From Nocardia brasiliensis ATCC 700358 (GTDB lineage: Bacteria; Actinomycetota; Actinomycetes; Mycobacteriales; Mycobacteriaceae): 64,000 nucleotides of DNA. The notes beneath the pieces were generated by a model, which saw only the letters and a list, made by a program, of their open reading frames with translations, had not been told where the DNA came from and ran no database searches. The translations under genes were made by a program, and so were the position numbers. The DNA is taken from NCBI RefSeq assembly GCF_000250675.2, contig NC_018681.1, positions 1,240,001 to 1,304,000 on the forward strand, read 5' to 3'. Positions 8,112 to 15,372 of the stretch are shown piece after piece. Position 1 is the first letter of the stretch, and every line of letters starts with the position of its first letter.

Positions 8112-8852
8112 ATGGAAAACATGCATCACGGTGCGGGAGCGACCGGATGGGAGATCGCCGGAGCGATCGCGATGCTGTCGTGGATGGTGGTGATGTGGGC
8201 CGCGGTAGCCGTGCTCATCGTCGCCATGCGTCGCGGCGTGCGACCGTGGATGTACCGCGGGAGCCTAGGCGTCATCGGGCTCGGCGTCCTGGCGCAGATC
8301 GGCCACTTCCAGGAGCACGTGCTGCAGGTCGGCTACTGGCTCGGGCACCCGAACTCGCCGGCCTGGATGACGCCGTGGGGCACCGGCCTGGCCAACGGGT
8401 TCGGGCAGGTCGACACCTCCAAACCGACCCTCGGCATGGAAATCCTGCACCTGGCAGGCAATTTCCAGTTCCTCGCCGGGCTGGTGGGGGTCGCGCTGAT
8501 CACGCATCGGGCGCTGGCGAGCAAGGCGCGCAAATGGGGACGGATGGGCGTGCTGATGCAGGGCATCCACGGTCTCGAACACATCGCGCTGACCGTCTCG
8601 GTGGCGTTGGGGGCGAAGGCCATCGGGCTGTCGACCTGGTTCGGGTTGCTCGACCCGGGCCCCGGCCTGTGGACCTATCGGGTGTGGTGGCATTTCGGGG
8701 CCAACGTGGTCGGCACGACGATCTTCGTCCTCGCGCTGATCCACCTGTGGCGTGAACGGGCCACCATCGAAGCGACCTTCCGGACGCCGTCCGAGCGTTC
8801 CGCCACGATCGCGGAAACGCCCGCGACGTCGTTGCCGGTCCCGGTTCGGTAG
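8112..8852 (+). CDS. Five-helix membrane protein with conserved-looking histidines (possibly DUF6008)
   Basis: A 246-residue integral membrane protein that I cannot assign functionally; it resembles actinobacterial proteins of the DUF6008 type, from memory only. The start ATG 8112 (MENMHHGAG) is preceded by AGGCGG seven bases upstream; ATG 8121 is an alternative. Hydrophobic segments lie near residues 14-39, 50-64, 108-131, 145-168 and 194-211. Histidines recur at helix ends or inside helices: H65 and H69 (HFQEH), H113, H153 and H157 (HGLEH), H194 and H211. The two HxxxH pairs look like metal or haem ligand sites, which would suit a redox or metal-handling membrane protein; that is inference. 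It is monocistronic, converging on phoD. Confidence 0.7.
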   Translation: MENMHHGAGATGWEIAGAIAMLSWMVVMWAAVAVLIVAMRRGVRPWMYRGSLGVIGLGVLAQIGHFQEHVLQVGYWLGHPNSPAWMTPWGTGLANGFGQVDTSKPTLGMEILHLAGNFQFLAGLVGVALITHRALASKARKWGRMGVLMQGIHGLEHIALTVSVALGAKAIGLSTWFGLLDPGPGLWTYRVWWHFGANVVGTTIFVLALIHLWRERATIEATFRTPSERSATIAETPATSLPVPVR

Positions 8853-8921
8853 TCGTCGGCACACTCGCTGTATCCCGCCCGTCAGCAGGTGGCGTGCGGG
8901 AACAGCCTGTGCGGCAACGGG

Positions 8922-10574
8922 TTAACGAGGGCCGGTGGCTGGTGGGGCCGCGGCCGAGTCCGGTGCCGACGACGGGGGAGCCGGTTCGGACTGCGCGTCC
9001 TGAACCACGCCGGGAACGCGATCCTGCACCACGAACGTGGCCCGCGTCTGGATGGGCGCACCCGGGCGGCGGATGTACGGCACCACCCGGAAGTCGCTGC
9101 GCCACAGGCCGTGCTCGAGTTCCACCCGGACGTAGCCGCGCTGCGCGTTGAAGAACTTCAGATCGGGGTTGGCGGCGAGCAGATTGCGCCCGGACGGGTT
9201 CATGTCCACCCCGTCGCCGCCGCTGCTGATCGAGGTACCGATGAATTCCGAAGCGACGACCGGTGATTCGGGATCGGCGAAGTCGCGGCGCAGGTTCGCG
9301 GCGTGGTTCTGGTGCCGGTCGCCGGTGATCACCACGAGATTGCGCACACCGAGATCGGCGGCCGCGCCGAGGACCGTGTTGCGGTCGGCGACGTAGCCGT
9401 CCCAGGAGTCGGTGCCGACCGCGGTCACGGGTCCGGCGTCCTGATCGGACTGACCCATCGACACCTGATTGCCGAGGATCTGCCAGCGCGCCGCCGAGCC
9501 GGCGAATCCATCGATCAGCCAATCACGTTGCCGCGCACCCAGTATCGTGCGATCGACGGCGAGGCGATCCGCGCAATCGATGACGGTGTTGCCGTCGCCG
9601 CAGGCCTGCTTGTCGCGGTACTGCCGGGTGTCGAGCATGGTGATCTCGGCCAGGTCGCCGAAGGCGTAGCGGCGGTGCAGGTGGATCGACGGCCCGGCGG
9701 GCAACTGCGCCAGCCGCAGCGGTTGATGCTCGTACATCGCCTGGAAGGCGGCGGCCTTGCGGCGGCGGAACAGTGCGGGCAGGCGGTAGATGTCGAGGCC
9801 GAGCCCGGGGGCTTCGCCCGCCCAGTTGTTGTCGATCTCGTGATCGTCCATGGTGACCAGCCACGGGAACGCGGCATGCGCGTCGCGCAGCGGCGGCTCC
9901 GCCTTGGCCTGCGCGTAGCGCAACCGGTACCCGGCCAGATCCACCGCCTCCCACTGCAGGTGCGGTTCGATCGACATGCCCGCACGCCCGCGGTTCCAGC
10001 CCCGTTCGTAGATGTAGTCGCCGAGGTGCACAACGAGATCCAGGTCCTCGGCGGCCATGTGCTCGTAGGCCGTGAAGAAGCCCGAGGTCCACGACTGGCA
10101 CGAGGCGAACGCGAAACGCATCCGCGCGGTCGGCTGTCCGGGCTGCGGTGCCGTGCGGGTCCGGCCCACCGGCGAGAGCACCGATCCCGCCCGGAATCGA
10201 TAGAAGTACCACCGGTCCGGCGCCAACCCGCTGATCTCGGGATGCACGCTGTGTGCCAGTTCGCGGGTCGCGACCGCCGTGCCGCGCGCCACCACCTGCC
10301 GGAACTGCTCGTCGTGCGCGACTTCGTAATCCACGCTGACCGGGGCCAGCGGCATCCCGCCCAGCCCGTCGGGCGCGAGCGGATCCGGGGCGAGCCGCGT
10401 CCACAGCACCACGCCGTCGGCCGTCGGCTCACCCGAAGCCACGCCGAGCGTGAACGGGTCGTCGGACCAGCGCGGCGCGCGAAAGCGTCCGCTGCTCGCC
10501 GCGGAGGTCCCGACCAGCACGGCGAGCGATCCGGCACCCCCGAACCTCAGCAGTTGGCGTCGCGACAGACCCAT
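8922..10574 (-). CDS. phoD: Alkaline phosphatase D (PhoD family), Tat-exported
   Basis: Secreted phosphodiesterase/phosphomonoesterase of the PhoD (metallophosphoesterase) family, 550 residues. The N-terminus MGLSRRQLLRFGGAGSLAVL is a twin-arginine signal, as expected because PhoD enzymes load their iron/calcium cofactors before export. PhoD landmarks follow in order: the domain beginning PFTLGVASGEPTADGVVLWT, FAFASCQ, LVVHLGDYIYE, MDDHEIDNNW and ITGDRHQNHA. The C-terminal tail is Pro/Ala-rich. It would release phosphate from organic phosphate, including teichoic acid-like or phospholipid esters, under phosphate limitation. I saw no obvious Pho box in the short upstream region. The family is very sure. 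Confidence 0.94.
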   Translation of the reverse strand: MGLSRRQLLRFGGAGSLAVLVGTSAASSGRFRAPRWSDDPFTLGVASGEPTADGVVLWTRLAPDPLAPDGLGGMPLAPVSVDYEVAHDEQFRQVVARGTAVATRELAHSVHPEISGLAPDRWYFYRFRAGSVLSPVGRTRTAPQPGQPTARMRFAFASCQSWTSGFFTAYEHMAAEDLDLVVHLGDYIYERGWNRGRAGMSIEPHLQWEAVDLAGYRLRYAQAKAEPPLRDAHAAFPWLVTMDDHEIDNNWAGEAPGLGLDIYRLPALFRRRKAAAFQAMYEHQPLRLAQLPAGPSIHLHRRYAFGDLAEITMLDTRQYRDKQACGDGNTVIDCADRLAVDRTILGARQRDWLIDGFAGSAARWQILGNQVSMGQSDQDAGPVTAVGTDSWDGYVADRNTVLGAAADLGVRNLVVITGDRHQNHAANLRRDFADPESPVVASEFIGTSISSGGDGVDMNPSGRNLLAANPDLKFFNAQRGYVRVELEHGLWRSDFRVVPYIRRPGAPIQTRATFVVQDRVPGVVQDAQSEPAPPSSAPDSAAAPPATGPR

Positions 10575-10677
10575 ACGTCAGGGTATATCGGTGATCGGTG
10601 GGTCCGCCCGGCGTTGGCTGCTGGTGGGCCGCGTGGGGGTGCCCGGCCGCGGCCCGGGGGAAGGGACCGCGGTGGCC

Positions 10678-11559
10678 TCAGCTGGGCGGGCCGAGCCGGA
10701 GCGGCTTGTACTCGGGTTCGGTCTTGCCAGTGCCAGTGCCAGTGCCAGTGCCAGTGCCAGTGCCAGTGCCTGACTTGGGATCGGCGTCGGGGGTGCCCGC
10801 GACCGGTGACGCGGCGCTGAGCGAGGCCATTCCCGCACTGCCGGTGGCGATTCCGGCGGCCACGCCTGCCCCGAGGGCGACGCCGAACGGGACGGCGGCG
10901 GCGCTGCCGTTGCCGAGCATGGCACTGCCGGTGCCCGCCATCGCCGCGAACGGTGCGGCCGCCGCGCCCGCGCCCGCCAGGCTGGCGCTGCCCGTGCCCG
11001 CCGCCGCGCTGCCCGCACCGAGCATGGCCAACGGGGTGCCGAGGCCACCGCTGGCCACGCTGCCCGACGCTCCCAGGGCCGCGCTGCCGGTGCCGAGAAA
11101 CGCCGCGCCGGTACCGAGTACGACGCCCAGTGGCGCGAGTGCCGCGCTACCGGTGCCCGCCGCGGCGCTGCCGGTGCCGAGCACGGCCGCCCACGGCGCG
11201 GCGGCGGCGCTGCCCGTACCCAGCATCGCGCTGCCGGTGCCGATCAGCGCGGCCAGGCCGAGGCCGAGAGCAGCACCGCCGGTGCCGAGCGGGCCCGCGG
11301 TGTCGACCAGACCCGGATAGAGCAGGCTGTTGAGCACCGTGCGGCGCGAGGTCGCGACCGGGACGAGTCCCGGGTACAGCAGGGTGCTGAGCACGGCCTG
11401 CGATGCGGCCGGTTCAGAGCGGTGCGTGGTGACGACCGCGCTTACCGCGGAATCCCGATGTGGCGCAGTCCCGGTCGGAGCGGAGGCCGTCGCCGCCGCG
11501 GCGACCAGTGCTGGGCAGGTGAGTAAAGTGGCGGCGATCGCGGTGCGGAGCATGAACAT
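10678..11559 (-). CDS. Secreted Gly/Ala/Ser-rich protein with 7- and 21-residue repeats
   Basis: A 293-residue low-complexity protein starting MFMLRTAIAATLLT behind GGAGGAAGG. A signal peptide ends around ALVAAAATA. Next come two copies of an LxxLLYPGLV motif (STLLYPGLV and NSLLYPGLV), 17 residues apart. A long array then follows, built on GTGSAxL heptads. In the best part, units of 21 residues repeat: one GTGSA heptad, then a 14-residue GTGSAA...AP...VL segment (for example GTGSAAAAPWAAVL and GTGSAALAPLGVVL). The C-terminus is a Gly-Thr dipeptide run encoded by the hexanucleotide tract at 10725-10771, then a charged tail KTEPEYKPLRLGPPS. GxGxA periodicity recalls glycine-zipper or surface repeat proteins. 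I do not recognise a family and assign no function. Confidence 0.7.
   Translation of the reverse strand: MFMLRTAIAATLLTCPALVAAAATASAPTGTAPHRDSAVSAVVTTHRSEPAASQAVLSTLLYPGLVPVATSRRTVLNSLLYPGLVDTAGPLGTGGAALGLGLAALIGTGSAMLGTGSAAAAPWAAVLGTGSAAAGTGSAALAPLGVVLGTGAAFLGTGSAALGASGSVASGGLGTPLAMLGAGSAAAGTGSASLAGAGAAAAPFAAMAGTGSAMLGNGSAAAVPFGVALGAGVAAGIATGSAGMASLSAASPVAGTPDADPKSGTGTGTGTGTGTGTGKTEPEYKPLRLGPPS
10725..10771. repeat. Hexanucleotide tandem repeat (TGCCAG) x7.8
   Basis: Seven exact copies of TGCCAG followed by TGCCT, inside the 3' part of the repeat-protein gene. On the coding strand the unit reads Gly-Thr. A change in copy number keeps frame, so slippage would vary the length of the Gly-Thr run without disrupting the protein. 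Confidence 0.9.
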
Positions 11560-11762
11560 GAATGAGCGCCTTCCTCCGGGCCACGCACGGTGAGCGGTGT
11601 GGCGTGGCTGACGATGTATCGGCAACCTGGAGAACACGTCCAAGATCAACTTACCGGCAACCCCGCGGTAGTGCCGGCACATTGCGCTCGATCGCCGCCG
11701 GACGGACCAGCCGCCCCGGAAAACAGTCGAGCCGCGCCCGGCGCGTCGCCTACTGTCCAGAC

Positions 11763-12158
11763 ATGGGAATCACGCTCAGCCCCGCCACCATCGCCCTGCT
11801 CGACGGCAAGAACTACGCGGTCCTCGCCACCCTGAACGCCGACGGCAGTCCGCAGACCTCCGCGATGTGGGTGCTGCGGGACGGCGACGACCTGCTGTTC
11901 TCCACCTTGGCGGGCCGGCTCAAGCACCGGAACATGCTCCGCGACCCGCGGGTCAGCGTGACGGTGATCGACTCGGCGGACGGTGAGAGCTACGTCGAAC
12001 TGCGCGGGCGCGCGACCATCACACACGACGACGATTTGCGGGTCGGTCACGAACTGTCCTGGAAGTACGACGGTAAAGACCACGCGCTGCCCGCGCCGGG
12101 CGAGGTCCGGGTCGCGGTGCGCGTCGAAGTCGAGAAGGCGACCGGCTACGCGGCCTGA
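11763..12158 (+). CDS. PPOX-class/F420-dependent flavin-fold protein
   Basis: A 131-residue split beta-barrel protein of the pyridoxamine 5'-phosphate oxidase-like superfamily. The pattern MGITLSPATIALLDGKNYAV, LATLNADGSPQTSAMWV, LLFSTLAGRLKHRNMLRDPR and VSVTVIDSADGESYVELRG is typical of the actinobacterial F420-dependent PPOX proteins (Rv1155-like), which bind F420 or FMN through the GSPQTS and K-H-RN segments. Members reduce or bind cofactor F420 and act on xenobiotics or haem breakdown products; the true substrate is unknown. The start follows the usual family N-terminus. It lies 57 bases ahead of the GT-C-like gene, on the same strand. Confidence 0.87.
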   Translation: MGITLSPATIALLDGKNYAVLATLNADGSPQTSAMWVLRDGDDLLFSTLAGRLKHRNMLRDPRVSVTVIDSADGESYVELRGRATITHDDDLRVGHELSWKYDGKDHALPAPGEVRVAVRVEVEKATGYAA

Positions 12159-12215
12159 TCCCGCGCGTCCGCGGTTGCGCTGATCCCGCGCGGCCCGCCA
12201 CTAGGGTGGGGCGGC

Positions 12216-14537
12216 ATGGACACCGCTGCGGTCGCACCGAAGGTCGGGTCCGACCGGGACTCGAGCGACGTGCCTGCGCGTCCGAGTGATGTGCGGACCG
12301 CGCGCACCGCGTCCGCGGTCGGTGCCGCGCGATCCAGCGGCGGTGTGGCCCCCGCCGGCCGGTCTTGGCGCGTGCCGCCCGTCCTGCTCGTCGCGGGTGG
12401 TTTGATCGCTCTGCAGCTCCTACTTCGAGGCTGGGTGGCGGCCAGTGGCTACTTCTACTGGGACGACCTGATCCTGGTCGGCCGGGCCGGTCGATATCCG
12501 CTGCTGTCCACGGAACTGTTGCTGCACAACCACGACGGGCATTTCATGCCGCTCGCCTTCGTCGTCGCCTGGGTGGTGACGCAGGCCGCGCCGCTGATCT
12601 GGGCGGCACCGGTGCTGGTACTGGTCCTCGGACAGCTCGCAGTCTCGTTGGCGGTGCTGCGCATGCTGCGGCTGCTGCTCGCCCTGCGGTGGGCGCTGCT
12701 GGTGCCGCTCGTGTTCTTTCTCTTCTCACCGGTGACGCTGCCGGCCTTCGCGTGGTGGTCGGCCGCATTGAACACGCTGCCGCTGCAATTCGCGCTCGCC
12801 TGGGTCATCGGGGACGCGCTGCTCCTGCTGCGCACCGGCCGCCGCCGATACGCGGTCTCCGGGATCGTCGTGCTAGCGCTCGCGCTCCTGTTCTTCGAGA
12901 AGTCGGTGATCGTGCCGTTCGTCGCGTTCGCGGTCGCGGCGCTGACCCAGTACATCGACCGGCAGCTCGGCGGCGGGCGAGAATCGGGGCGCGCGCAGGA
13001 CGTCGACGGACCGCAGCAACGCGGCGGTGGGCGGGAATCTGTGGTGCTCGCGCAGCACGTCGACGGACCGCAGCAGCGCGGCGGTGGGCGGGAATCTGTG
13101 GTGCTCGCGCAGTACATCGACGGACCGCAGCAGCGCAGTGACGGACCCCAGCGGCGCGTTGGCGATGGGGAACCTGCGGTGCTCGAGCACGCTGGGGGAG
13201 AGCGGCGCGGCAGGCGAGAATCCGCGGTGCGCGCGCAGCACATCGACGGGCAGCAACAGTGCGTCGGCGGGCAGGAACCTGCGGCGTTCGCGCAGGACGT
13301 CGACGGAGAGCAGTTCGGCGGTGGGCTGGAACCTGCGGTGCTCGCGCAGCGCGTGGACGGAGAGCGGCGCGGCGGTGGGCGGTGGGCTGTGGTGTGCGAG
13401 GTGGCGCGGCGCGGGAAGTGCTTGTGGCTGGGTTCGGGTTTGGTGCTGATGTGCTGGCTGGCGGGGTATCTGGCGGTCGTCGGCGTGTCCGGTGTGCACA
13501 ACAATCCGGCGGGCATGCGGGACTGGCTGCCCAACGCGACCTCGCTCGGCGTGGTGCCCGCCCTGGCCGGCGGGCCGTGGCGGTGGGAGCGCTGGCTGCC
13601 CGCCGCGCCCTGGGCCGATCCGCCGGGCGGCGCCGTCGTGCTGGCCTGGGTGGTGCTGATTTCGGTGCCGGCACTGTCGGTGTACACCCGGCGCGGGGTG
13701 TGGCCGGTGTGGGTGCTCGCCGTCGCCTACGTGCTGTTGCTGCAGTTGCCGGTGGCGCTGGTGCGCGGCGGACCGAACACGGCCGCCGAACTCATGCAGT
13801 CGCTGCGCTACTTCGCCGATCTGGGCGTGACCTTCGCCGTCGTGGGTGCCCTGCTCTTGCGAGCGAGTCCGCGCCGACCACTCCCACGGCAGTTCGGGTC
13901 CCGTACCGCGATCGCGCTGACGGCGTCGTTCGTCGTCAGCAGCTTGTTCTCCACATACACTTTCGTCTGTTCCTGGCGTCCAAGTCCGACGAAAACCTAT
14001 GTGGCGAACGTGAACTCGGCTCTCGCGCACTGGGACGGGGTGCCGCTGCTGGAGCAGGAGGTCCCCTGGGACGTGCTGAACCCGCTGGCCTATCCGCAGA
14101 ACCTGGCCAGCCAGGTACTCGCACCCCTCGCCGCGCCGGGCACCTTCGCCGACTCGACTCCGCGCCTGCGTATGATCACCGACACCGGCACCGTCGTCGA
14201 CGCTCAGGTCTGGTGGAACCGCAGCATCCTGCCGGGTCCGGATCCCCAGTGCGGCTATCGAATTCACGGCGGCGACCCGGTCACCGTCCGGCTCGACGGT
14301 CCGATGCTCGAACACGAATGGACCGCCCAGCTCAACTACCTGGCCGACCGCGACGGCAAACTGGCCGTCGCCTTCGAACACGGCAAGCCCGTCACCGTCC
14401 CGGTCCGCGCAGGCCTCAACACCGTCTACGTCCGCCTGACCGGCAGCGGCGCCGCCCTGCGCATCTCCTCCCGCACCCCCGGCCTCACCACCTGCCTCGG
14501 CGTCGGCCCCGTAGGCGTCGCCTCCTACGACAACTGA
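12216..14537 (+). CDS. GT-C-like polytopic membrane protein with internal minisatellite
   Basis: 773 residues. An Ala/Arg-rich N-terminus (1-52) is followed by a first helix and an extracytoplasmic loop containing SGYFYWDDLILVGRAGR (W82-D-D84) and LHNHDGHFMPL. Acidic residues in this first loop are the hallmark of GT-C glycosyltransferases using polyprenyl-phosphate sugars. Helices continue to ~240 (including LLFFEKSVIVPF). A hydrophilic tract (about 248-395) made of degenerate 19-residue repeats then interrupts the protein before helices resume (CLWLGSGLVLMCWLAGYLAVV). The last ~200 residues look like a beta-rich exported domain with a Cys pair. Mannosyl- or arabinosyl-transfer to the envelope is plausible but unproven. 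The repeat tract lies in a predicted loop and is the odd feature. Confidence 0.72.
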   Translation: MDTAAVAPKVGSDRDSSDVPARPSDVRTARTASAVGAARSSGGVAPAGRSWRVPPVLLVAGGLIALQLLLRGWVAASGYFYWDDLILVGRAGRYPLLSTELLLHNHDGHFMPLAFVVAWVVTQAAPLIWAAPVLVLVLGQLAVSLAVLRMLRLLLALRWALLVPLVFFLFSPVTLPAFAWWSAALNTLPLQFALAWVIGDALLLLRTGRRRYAVSGIVVLALALLFFEKSVIVPFVAFAVAALTQYIDRQLGGGRESGRAQDVDGPQQRGGGRESVVLAQHVDGPQQRGGGRESVVLAQYIDGPQQRSDGPQRRVGDGEPAVLEHAGGERRGRRESAVRAQHIDGQQQCVGGQEPAAFAQDVDGEQFGGGLEPAVLAQRVDGERRGGGRWAVVCEVARRGKCLWLGSGLVLMCWLAGYLAVVGVSGVHNNPAGMRDWLPNATSLGVVPALAGGPWRWERWLPAAPWADPPGGAVVLAWVVLISVPALSVYTRRGVWPVWVLAVAYVLLLQLPVALVRGGPNTAAELMQSLRYFADLGVTFAVVGALLLRASPRRPLPRQFGSRTAIALTASFVVSSLFSTYTFVCSWRPSPTKTYVANVNSALAHWDGVPLLEQEVPWDVLNPLAYPQNLASQVLAPLAAPGTFADSTPRLRMITDTGTVVDAQVWWNRSILPGPDPQCGYRIHGGDPVTVRLDGPMLEHEWTAQLNYLADRDGKLAVAFEHGKPVTVPVRAGLNTVYVRLTGSGAALRISSRTPGLTTCLGVGPVGVASYDN
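12960..13136 (+). repeat. 57-bp tandem repeat (minisatellite) inside the GT-C-like gene
   Basis: The two best units, 13023-13079 and 13080-13136, differ at only two bases and encode GGGRESVVLAQHVDGPQQR and its H-to-Y, V-to-I variant. A diverged unit precedes them (about 12966-13022). Shorter, decayed versions continue to ~13400 (repeating ...RESAVRAQ.IDG.QQ and ...EPAVLAQRVDG patterns). All are in frame, so copy-number change would alter only loop length. Confidence 0.85.
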
Positions 14538-14550
14538 TATCCGGGAACGA

Positions 14551-14588
14551 CGAAGGCCGCCTGCATCTTTCGATGGAGGCGGCCTTCG
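14551..14588. terminator. Bidirectional hairpin terminator between the GT-C-like gene and sdhB
   Basis: Perfect 12-base arms CGAAGGCCGCCT (14551-14562) and its inverse (14577-14588), with an extra CATC/GATG pairing inside the loop. It sits 11-13 bases beyond the stop codons of both converging genes. Confidence 0.8.
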
Positions 14589-14598
14589 GGGTACCGGG

Positions 14599-15372
14599 TC
14601 AGCGAGCGAAGAGGAGTGCCCGCTTGACTTCTTGGATGGCCTTGGTGACCTCGATGCCGCGGGGGCACGCGTCGGTGCAGTTGAAGGTGGTGCGGCAGCG
14701 CCAGACGCCTTCGACATCGTTGAGGATGTCGAGGCGCTCGCGGGCACCCTCGTCGCGGCTGTCGAAGATGAAGCGGTGCGCGTTGACGATGGCGGCGGGA
14801 CCGAAGTAGCTGCCGTCGCTCCAGTACACGGGGCACGAGGTGGTGCAGCACGCACAGAGGATGCACTTGGTGGTGTCATCGAAGCGCGCGCGGTCGGCCT
14901 GCGACTGGATGCGCTCGCGGGTCGGCTCGTTGCCCGAGGTCATCAGGTACGGCTTCACCGCGCGGAACGCGTCGAAGAACGGCTCCATGTTCACCACGAG
15001 GTCCTTCTCCACGGGCAGGCCGCGGATCGGCTCGACGGTGATGGTGAGGGTCTTGTCGCCCTTGGGCAGCATGTCCTTCATCAGCACCTTGCAGGCCAAC
15101 CGGTTCACCCCGTTGATCCGCATGGCGTCGGAGCCGCACACACCGTGCGCGCAGGACCGCCGGAACGTCAGCGTGCCGTCCAGGTAGGACTTGATGTAGA
15201 TGAGCACGTTGAGGAATCGGTCCGTCGGCAGCACCGGCACCTGGAACGACTCCCAGTGCGCACCCTTGTCGTCCTCCGGGTTGAACCGGGCCACCTTGAC
15301 GGTGACCATCACGGAGCCCTCGGGGACCGGCGCGGGCTTGGCGGGCGGGTTCTTCTCGAGTACGGCAGTCAT
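14599..15372 (-). CDS. sdhB: Succinate dehydrogenase iron-sulfur subunit
   Basis: 257 residues carrying the three Fe-S clusters that pass electrons from SdhA flavin to menaquinone in the membrane. The [2Fe-2S] ligands are in CAHGVCGSD and the following LACK; the [4Fe-4S] set begins CILCACCTTSCPVYW; the [3Fe-4S] region is CRTTFNCTDACPRGIEVTK. The ATG overlaps the TGA of sdhA by one base, so translation is coupled. It is last gene of sdhCDAB and ends at the hairpin 14551-14588. In the M. tuberculosis order this corresponds to Rv3319. Confidence 0.97.
   Translation of the reverse strand: MTAVLEKNPPAKPAPVPEGSVMVTVKVARFNPEDDKGAHWESFQVPVLPTDRFLNVLIYIKSYLDGTLTFRRSCAHGVCGSDAMRINGVNRLACKVLMKDMLPKGDKTLTITVEPIRGLPVEKDLVVNMEPFFDAFRAVKPYLMTSGNEPTRERIQSQADRARFDDTTKCILCACCTTSCPVYWSDGSYFGPAAIVNAHRFIFDSRDEGARERLDILNDVEGVWRCRTTFNCTDACPRGIEVTKAIQEVKRALLFAR

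Noticed and set aside
7466..8122. Minus-strand frame covering the AT-richer gap
   Set aside because: It runs antisense into radC, has no ribosome-binding site, and its peptide shows no family pattern.
10725..10771. Iteron-type origin repeats
   Set aside because: The hexanucleotide tract lies within a coding region and there is no DnaA-box cluster or replication gene nearby.
12960..13136. Possible CRISPR-like array
   Set aside because: The units are contiguous without spacers, in frame and translated; it is a tandem minisatellite.
12873..14879. Long minus-strand frames opposite the GT-C-like gene and sdhB
   Set aside because: They overlap membrane helices and Fe-S motifs encoded on the correct strands; the minus-strand peptides are low-complexity Pro/Arg/His shadows.
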